This document shows, in pieces, positions 32,510 to 37,905 of a stretch of DNA of 49,975 nucleotides (the first letter of the stretch is position 1; each line of letters opens with the position of its first letter). A model generated the notes under the pieces. The model was not told the origin of the DNA. It did no database searches and saw only the letters and a program-made list of their open reading frames with translations. A program made the position numbers and the translations under genes. Where the stretch lies: positions 1 to 49,975 of the forward strand of contig JACPCF010000012.1 in NCBI GenBank assembly GCA_016179965.1. Reading direction: 5' to 3'. The DNA comes from Candidatus Rokuibacteriota bacterium (GTDB lineage Bacteria; Methylomirabilota; Methylomirabilia; Rokubacteriales; CSP1-6).

Positions 32510-34303
32510 ATGAATACCCTTGTGGCTGTGATCCTGGGGGTCATTGTCGTGTACCTGGCGTACACCCAGTATGCCCGCCGGATCGACCGGAGCATCATCC
32601 AGTCGGATCCGAAACGGGCGACCCCCGCCACGCTCTACATGGACGGCGTGGATTTCATGCCCACCAACCGCAACATCCTGTTCGGTTACCACTTCAAGTC
32701 CATCGCCGCGGCCGGTCCCATCATCGGCGCCATCGTGGCGGCCCACCTCTGGGGGTGGCTCCCCGCGCTGATCTGGCTGGTGCTGGGGGTCTCCTTCATC
32801 GGCTGGGCGAGCGACTACAGCGGGATCGTGATCTCGGTGCGGAACGAGGGGAACAGCCTGTCGGCGACCGCCCACCGGCTGGTGTCGCCGCGGACGCGCA
32901 CGATCCTGTTCGTGTTCATCTTCTTCTACCTGCTGCTGGTGGCCGGCGCCTTCGTCGGCATCATGGCCACGGTGCTCGAGTCCCAGCCCCGGGTCCAGCT
33001 GGGCGTGATCATGCTGACCGCCATGGGGCTGCTCCTGGGCCAGATGCTCTACCGCTGGCGGACCGGGCTGGTCGGCGCCACGGTGCTGACGGTGGGGATC
33101 ACGCTGCTCGCCATCCTGACGGGGCCCTGGACGGGGGATATCTTCAAGGCGTTCAACGCCGGCGTCAACGGGCTGACGGCGAACGCGCCGCTCGTGACGT
33201 ACTTCGATCCGACGCTGGCCGGCTTCAAGGGGGCGGAGGCCAAGATCATGCCGAGCCTCCTGCTGTGGGCCCTGGGCATCGCCGCCTTCTGCTATGCGGG
33301 CTCGGTCCTGCCCATCTGGCGGATGGCTCAGCCGGTGATCTACGTGGGCTTCTGGATCACGGCCATGGCGATGGTTCTGGGCCTCGGAGGGGCGGTGCTG
33401 GCGCCCTTCGTCAAGCCCGAAGTCGCCACGTTTGTCATCCCGGCGTGGAAGGGCTGGAACGCCCAGCTCGGCCCGTCGGGAATCATGCCGCTCTGGCCGA
33501 TGCTCTTCGTGACCATCGCCTGCGGCGCCATCTCGGGCTGGCACGCCCTCTTCGGCGCGGTTGGAACCGCACGGCAGATCGAGAACGAGGCCGACATGCT
33601 CCCGGTGGGCGGCGGCTCGATGTTCACCGAGTTCCTCCTGGGCCTCCTGGCCCTCCTGGCCGTCTCGGTGGGCTCCAAGGGGGCTCCGGTGGGGGCGTTC
33701 GCCAACGGCCTCGGCGGCTTCATCAGCGTCTGGGGTGTCCCGCTCCAGTACGCGGTGTCGCTGGCGTTCGCGGCGTTCATCGTGATCGTGCTCGTGGTCA
33801 CCCAGCTCCTCTTCCGGGTGATGAAGGTCACCCTGACGGAGTGGCTCGGCGACGTGATCCCGCCCATGCGCAATCAGCACGTCGCCTCCCTGATCTCGGT
33901 CGCCCTGGCCCTCCTGCTCATGATGACCGGCACCTGGATCTACCTCTGGCAGCTCTTCGGCGGCGCCAACCAGATGATGGCCGCCCTGGCGCTGCTGCTG
34001 GTGACGGTCTGGCTCGCCTCGGTGGGGAAGAACTGGCTCTACGCGGGGCTGCCGATGATCTTCATGTACATCACCACGGCGGCCTCGATCCTGGTGACCG
34101 CGTACAACATCTACTATAACGTCTACCAGCCGAACCTGGCGGCCGGGCGGACGATTCCTATCGTCGGCTCCGGGCTCATGGTCCTGGTCGCGATCCTGCT
34201 GGTGGTGGCGGCCGCCTTCATCGGGTACGACGGCTTCCGCGCCTTCAGGAAGTACCTGCGGCAGCCCGCGGCCGCCCCCAAGGCAGCGCCCGCCAGGGGG
34301 TGA
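32510..34303 (+). CDS. cstA: CstA-family (carbon starvation / pyruvate-type) membrane transporter
   Basis: 597 residues, about 15 hydrophobic helices. TLYMDGVDFMPTNRNILFG and YHFKSIAAAGPIIGAIVA (about 42-78) match the CstA signature; later blocks are GWASDYSGIVISVRNEG and GGANQMMAALALLL. E. coli members (CstA, BtsT, about 700 residues) import pyruvate or peptides; this one is shorter. A strong AAGGAGG sits 7 bp before the ATG. It follows the selenoprotein by 102 bp. The substrate cannot be read; location next to ArsA-like ATPases is unusual for the family. Confidence 0.92.
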   Translation: MNTLVAVILGVIVVYLAYTQYARRIDRSIIQSDPKRATPATLYMDGVDFMPTNRNILFGYHFKSIAAAGPIIGAIVAAHLWGWLPALIWLVLGVSFIGWASDYSGIVISVRNEGNSLSATAHRLVSPRTRTILFVFIFFYLLLVAGAFVGIMATVLESQPRVQLGVIMLTAMGLLLGQMLYRWRTGLVGATVLTVGITLLAILTGPWTGDIFKAFNAGVNGLTANAPLVTYFDPTLAGFKGAEAKIMPSLLLWALGIAAFCYAGSVLPIWRMAQPVIYVGFWITAMAMVLGLGGAVLAPFVKPEVATFVIPAWKGWNAQLGPSGIMPLWPMLFVTIACGAISGWHALFGAVGTARQIENEADMLPVGGGSMFTEFLLGLLALLAVSVGSKGAPVGAFANGLGGFISVWGVPLQYAVSLAFAAFIVIVLVVTQLLFRVMKVTLTEWLGDVIPPMRNQHVASLISVALALLLMMTGTWIYLWQLFGGANQMMAALALLLVTVWLASVGKNWLYAGLPMIFMYITTAASILVTAYNIYYNVYQPNLAAGRTIPIVGSGLMVLVAILLVVAAAFIGYDGFRAFRKYLRQPAAAPKAAPARG

Positions 34304-34339
34304 GGGTAGACCTCGCCGATCCAGCGTGACGTGAGCGCC

Positions 34340-34369
34340 GCGCCGGGGGAGGGCAACCTCCCCCGGCGC
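34340..34369 (+). terminator. 13-bp perfect hairpin with GCAA tetraloop
   Basis: The left arm 34340-34352 (GCGCCGGGGGAGG) pairs fully with 34357-34369 around GCAA, a GNRA tetraloop. No T-run follows. It lies between cstA and the first small membrane protein and could end or process the cstA message. It argues against the in-frame GTG 34331 as start of the next gene. Confidence 0.6.
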
Positions 34370-34393
34370 CGTTCGGCGCCCGTCAGCGCTCAC

Positions 34394-34690
34394 ATGCCGA
34401 CACGCGGATTCGCCGATCGCTTCGGGGCCGCCTGGGAGGCGGTCAGGCAGTTCATGTACGGGCTGACGGGTCACGAGTTCGCCCGCCACGCCGTGGAGAT
34501 GCGGCATGAGATGGAGGCGGTCTTCATGGTGGTCACGATGGGCGATCTGATCGGGGTGCCGGTCCTGCCGCCGATCTACTCGCTGCGCCTGCTGCCGTAC
34601 GTGGTGCCGGAGATCGCCACCTGGAAGCGGCACATGGTGCGCCGGAAGGAGTTCTGGGAAAAGGAAGAGTATGATATGCACGGCGTCTGA
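34394..34690 (+). CDS. small hydrophobic protein, twin 1 of the ArsA-linked pair
   Basis: 98 residues from ATG 34394 (in-frame GTG 34331 lies before a strong hairpin and is less likely). Layout: an amphipathic N-terminus, GHEFARHAVEMRHEM, a hydrophobic segment with VFMVVTMGDLIGVP, then LPPIYSLRLLPYVVP, and a basic/acidic tail with WKRHMVRRKEF. Over 68 aligned residues it shares 38 identities with the protein encoded just downstream, so the two are paralogues. Known function: none that I recognise. The Pro-rich hydrophobic core suggests a re-entrant or monotopic membrane protein. Confidence 0.8.
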   Translation: MPTRGFADRFGAAWEAVRQFMYGLTGHEFARHAVEMRHEMEAVFMVVTMGDLIGVPVLPPIYSLRLLPYVVPEIATWKRHMVRRKEFWEKEEYDMHGV

Positions 34691-34722
34691 TCTCCGATGA
34701 CGAGAGGCACAAGGAGATTCTG

Positions 34723-34998
34723 ATGGCAGACGAGACCAAGCCGAAGAAGGGCGGGATCCTCGGGGTGTTCAAGGACATCGTGTACGGGATGTCCTCCCAC
34801 GAGATGACCCGCTACGCGGTCCGCTCGCGGGCCAGCATGGAGCACCTCTTCATCCTGATCACCATGGGAGACCTCCTGGGCGTTCCCATCCTGCCCCCGT
34901 ACTACTCGCTGAGGCTCCTGCCGTACGTCACGCCCCAGATCAGCGCGTGGAAGCGGCGCATGCTGAGGGAGCGGGACATCACCGACGTCCTGGGATAG
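34723..34998 (+). CDS. small hydrophobic protein, twin 2 of the ArsA-linked pair
   Basis: 91 residues; ATG 34723 follows AAGGAG. After a Lys-rich start (DETKPKKGG) it reads VYGMSSHEMTRYAVRSRASM, LFILITMGDLLGVPILPP, YYSLRLLPYVTPQISAWKRR. The shared core with twin 1 is TMGDL-GVP-LPP-YSLRLLPYV-P-I-WKR. Conservation through the apparent membrane segment, rather than just hydrophobicity, implies specific contacts, perhaps with the ATPases that start 5 bp later. No family recognised. Confidence 0.82.
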   Translation: MADETKPKKGGILGVFKDIVYGMSSHEMTRYAVRSRASMEHLFILITMGDLLGVPILPPYYSLRLLPYVTPQISAWKRRMLRERDITDVLG

Positions 34999-35003
34999 GG
35001 CCC

Positions 35004-35990
35004 ATGTCGCTCAGGACGGTCTTCGAGAGCCAGCCCGACCGGCGGTACATCATGTTTGGGGGGAAGGGCGGGCTGGGGAAGACCACCCTGTCAGCCACCT
35101 GCGCCTTCTGGCTGGCGAGCCAGGGCAAGCGCGTCCTCCTCTTCTCCGTGGATCCGCAGGCCAGCCTCTCGGACATCTTCCAGCAGGACATCTTCGGCAA
35201 GGGGCCGGTGCCCATCATGCGGAACCTTTGGGCCCAGGAGGTGGACGCGGATCGCCGGATCAGGGACTACCAGGAGGAGATCCGGAAGAAGATCCTGGAC
35301 ATGTACGGCTTCGACCGCGTGCCCGAGGAGATCGACAACTACATCGCCGCCGCCTCCGCCGAGCCCGCCATGGAGGAGAGCGCGATCTTCGACGCGGTCG
35401 TGGACATCGTCGTCCAGGGCGACTACGACTACTACATGTACGACCTGGTCCCCCTAGGCCACGCGCTGTACTACCTCTCCATGGCCAAGGTGTACGACGA
35501 GTGGATCAACAAGATCACCAGGCTCCGCGAGGAGATGCGCCAGTACGACCAGGTCGCGGCCACCATGCGGCGCGAGAAGACCATGGAGGAGGACAAGATC
35601 CTCGGCGAGCTCCTGTACATCAAGGAGCGGATCAACGCGTCCTCCCAGATCCTGACCGACAGGCGGCGCACCGCCTTCTTCTTCGTCCTGGTCCCTGAAG
35701 AGATGATCATCCTCGACACGCGGAAGGCCGCGGAGCTGTTCTCCAAGTTCGACGTCCCCATCTCGGGCTATGTCGTGAACCGGGTGCTCCCTCCCGACCT
35801 GGGGAAAGGCCAGATCCCCGAGTACCTGAGGAACCGGATCGCCATGCAGCAAAAGTACATGAGGGACATCGAGGCCAGCTTCGGGGCCCAGATCCTGGCC
35901 CACGTGCCGGAGATGGAGCGCGACATCACGGGGCTCGGGATGATCGAGCGACTCGCCAAACGGCTCTTCGAGGAGGTGTCGGCGAGATGA
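35004..35990 (+). CDS. ArsA/Get3-like ATPase, copy 1
   Basis: 328 residues from ATG 35004 (the longer frame is a shadow of the twin gene). Deviant P-loop GKGGLGKTT at 20-28 with the signature Lys21. Switch I SVDPQAS at 48-54 keeps the Asp that activates water in Get3/ArsA. The switch II region, normally DTAPTGH, reads DLVPLGH at 147-153, so it has lost the Thr-Ala-Pro-Thr core. PAMEESAIFD (about 121-130) is the Get3-type helix. It has a single Cys and no CxxC, so neither a metalloid site like ArsA nor a Get3 zinc site is visible. Likely a membrane-protein or transport-energising ATPase; heterodimerises with copy 2 by inference. It overlaps the next gene by 4 bp. Confidence 0.88.
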   Translation: MSLRTVFESQPDRRYIMFGGKGGLGKTTLSATCAFWLASQGKRVLLFSVDPQASLSDIFQQDIFGKGPVPIMRNLWAQEVDADRRIRDYQEEIRKKILDMYGFDRVPEEIDNYIAAASAEPAMEESAIFDAVVDIVVQGDYDYYMYDLVPLGHALYYLSMAKVYDEWINKITRLREEMRQYDQVAATMRREKTMEEDKILGELLYIKERINASSQILTDRRRTAFFFVLVPEEMIILDTRKAAELFSKFDVPISGYVVNRVLPPDLGKGQIPEYLRNRIAMQQKYMRDIEASFGAQILAHVPEMERDITGLGMIERLAKRLFEEVSAR

Positions 35991-36976
35991 GGGCGGAGAC
36001 GGCCATCACCACCTCGATGCGGCAGTATCTGGGGGGGCACCCCGGGCTGAAATTTTTCTTTTTGGGCGGCAAGGGTGGCGTGGGGAAGACCGCGCTGGCC
36101 GGCGCCACGGCTCTCTGGCTGGCCGGAGAGGGGAAACGCACTCTGCTCGCCTCCACGAACCCGGTCCACAGCCTGTCGGGGCTGCTCGGGCAGAACGTGT
36201 CCGGCGGCCACACCGCCATTCCCGGCGTGCCGAACCTCTGGGCGTACGAGATCGATACCCGGGAGACCATCGAGCGGTCCAAGAAGGAGATCCGCGAGAA
36301 GATCCAATGGTTCCTCAAGTTCGCCGACATCTCGACGAAGGCCGACGATTTCGTCGAGTCGGCCACGATGAACCCGGCCTTCGAGGAGTCGGCCATGTTC
36401 GAGAACATGGTGGAGCTGATGCTCAAGAACGAGTACGAGGCCTATGTGTTCGACACGGCGCCCACCGCCAACGCCCGGCGGCTGCTCGGGATGTCCAAGG
36501 TGTACTCCCTCTGGGTGGACAAGATGCTCAAGTCGCGCCAGGAGGCGCGCACGCTCCGCGAGATGCTCTCCTTCACCAAGAAGAAGGAGGAGGACCCCCT
36601 CCTGGAGTACCTTCTCCAGTTCCGCACGCGCATGGGGCAGGCCCGCCAGCTCCTGACCAACGCGCAGAAGACCGCCTTCTTCTTCGTGACGCTGCCCGAG
36701 GCCCTCCCGATCGCGGTGATCACCCGCTTCATCGGCTGGTTCCACGACTTCGGCATCCCCGTGGGCGGGGTGGTGGTGAACATGGTCATGGACCGGCAGG
36801 CCATCGGCAGCGGCGTGCCCGAGTTCGTCCTGAACCGGATGCAGATGCAGGACGACCACATGAAGACGATCTGGGAGAAGTTCGATGGCAACGTGCGCGC
36901 CATCGTCCCCCTGTTTGACCAGGAGGTGCGCGGGGTGGCGATGCTCCGCCAGACCGCCCAGGCCCTCTTCCGCTAG
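35987..36976 (+). CDS. ArsA/Get3-like ATPase, copy 2
   Basis: 329 residues. P-loop GKGGVGKTA at 28-36. Switch I reads STNPVHS at 56-62: Asn58 replaces the catalytic Asp of Get3, the substitution known to block hydrolysis there. Switch II DTAPTAN at 156-162 keeps the canonical DTAPT. Thus each copy keeps the part the other lost. PAFEESAMF mirrors the helix of copy 1, and LTNAQKTAFFFVTLPEALPI mirrors LTDRRRTAFFFVLVPEEMII. No cysteine at all. ATG at 35987 overlaps copy 1 (ATGA). Confidence 0.88.
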   Translation: MRAETAITTSMRQYLGGHPGLKFFFLGGKGGVGKTALAGATALWLAGEGKRTLLASTNPVHSLSGLLGQNVSGGHTAIPGVPNLWAYEIDTRETIERSKKEIREKIQWFLKFADISTKADDFVESATMNPAFEESAMFENMVELMLKNEYEAYVFDTAPTANARRLLGMSKVYSLWVDKMLKSRQEARTLREMLSFTKKKEEDPLLEYLLQFRTRMGQARQLLTNAQKTAFFFVTLPEALPIAVITRFIGWFHDFGIPVGGVVVNMVMDRQAIGSGVPEFVLNRMQMQDDHMKTIWEKFDGNVRAIVPLFDQEVRGVAMLRQTAQALFR

Positions 36977-37010
36977 CGCCCGGGAAGGGTCGCGTAACCC
37001 CGCTAAGTTC

Positions 37011-37040
37011 TTGACAATCTTCCGCCTCCCGTGGTAGCGT
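37011..37040 (+). promoter_or_regulatory. promoter of the HU gene
   Basis: Perfect -35 TTGACA (37011-37016), an 18-bp spacer and weak -10 TAGCGT (37035-37040), 61 bp before the HU ATG. It lies in the 124-bp gap after the second ATPase, which otherwise shows nothing notable. Confidence 0.5.
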
Positions 37041-37100
37041 CAGGGTCGAATTTCAGGGCCAACCGGGGCCGGTCACCGTCGCGCCTGAGGGAGCTGGACC

Positions 37101-37376
37101 ATGACGAAGGCTGACCTGATCGACGAAGTCGCCAAGGTCTCGAACCTGACGAAGAAGGAAAGCGAAACCATCGTCAACACCGTCTTCGACAACATCACCG
37201 GTGCCCTGGCCAAGGGCGACAAGGTCGAGCTCCGCGGCTTCGGGAGCTTCAGGATCCGCCAGCGGAACGCCCGCAAGGGACGGAACCCCAAGACCGGCAC
37301 CGGCGTCAGCGTTCCCGAGAAAAGGGTCCCGTTCTTCAAGGTGGGGAAACGGCTGCGGGAACTCGTGAACGCGTGA
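37101..37376 (+). CDS. hup: HU/IHF-family DNA-binding protein
   Basis: 91 residues. TKADLIDEVAKVSNLTKKE at the N-terminus, the GFGSFRIRQRNARKGRNPKTG block that forms the DNA-binding arms, and VPFFKVGKRLRELVN at the end. It bends and compacts DNA as a dimer. GAGGGAG precedes the ATG, and a TTGACA promoter lies upstream, so expression is probably independent and strong. HU versus IHF subunit cannot be settled. Confidence 0.96.
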   Translation: MTKADLIDEVAKVSNLTKKESETIVNTVFDNITGALAKGDKVELRGFGSFRIRQRNARKGRNPKTGTGVSVPEKRVPFFKVGKRLRELVNA

Positions 37377-37382
37377 GCCCAG

Positions 37383-37871
37383 GTGGACCGCCTCTGGGCC
37401 CCCTGGCGGATACCTTACGTGGGGGCCGCTGACCGCACCAACGGCTGCCTCTTCTGCGACGCTCTGGCGTCTTCCGACGACCGCAAGGCCCTCGTCCTGC
37501 TCCGCCGTCCCCTGGCATTTTTGATCCTCAATGCCTTCCCGTATGCCTCCGGCCATCTCATGGCCGCGCTGACTCGCCACGTGGGGACCATCGGCGAGGC
37601 CACCCCGGCCGAGCTGGGCCTAGCCATGGCCCTCGTCCAGACCGCCATGCGTGCCCTCGACCGGGCGTATCACCCAGACGGCTACAACGTGGGGCTCAAC
37701 CAGGGGCGCGTGGCCGGCGCCGGCGTGGAGGGGCACCTGCACATCCACGTGGTCCCGCGCTGGAGCGGCGACGCCAACTTCATGCCTGTGCTCGGGGAAA
37801 CGCGCGTGCTGCCCGAATCCCTGGAGGCGACGTACGACCGGCTCTCCTCCGCCCTCGCGAGCGACCAGTAA
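37383..37871 (+). CDS. HIT-family hydrolase (Ap4A phosphorylase-like)
   Basis: 162 residues; GTG start at 37383, 6 bp after HU. LWAPWRIPYV at the N-terminus, a CLFC zinc pair (NGCLFCDAL), LNAFPYASGHLMAAL, and the HIT triad HLHIHVVPRW near residue 120. The sequence WAPWR...CLFC is typical of bacterial proteins related to diadenosine tetraphosphate phosphorylase. Substrate probably a dinucleoside polyphosphate or adenylated nucleotide; not proven. It overlaps no neighbour; mutS begins 34 bp downstream. Confidence 0.92.
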   Translation: MDRLWAPWRIPYVGAADRTNGCLFCDALASSDDRKALVLLRRPLAFLILNAFPYASGHLMAALTRHVGTIGEATPAELGLAMALVQTAMRALDRAYHPDGYNVGLNQGRVAGAGVEGHLHIHVVPRWSGDANFMPVLGETRVLPESLEATYDRLSSALASDQ

Positions 37872-37905
37872 GGCTCCGCTGGCCACGTCCCCGGAACTGA
37901 CGCCG

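Noticed and set aside
34331-34393. GTG 34331 as start of the first twin protein
   Set aside because: The extra 21 codons are the perfect hairpin and are absent from the paralogue.
31598-34681. A 1027-codon minus-strand open frame
   Set aside because: Most of it is antisense to cstA and the selenoprotein and has the composition of a GC-rich shadow (His/Asp/Arg-rich). Only the last 96 codons, from 31888, have a ribosome site and membrane segments.
35004-36976. A genuine arsenite pump (ArsA)
   Set aside because: The metalloid-binding cysteines are missing (one Cys in copy 1, none in copy 2) and no arsB, arsR or classical arsD is adjacent.
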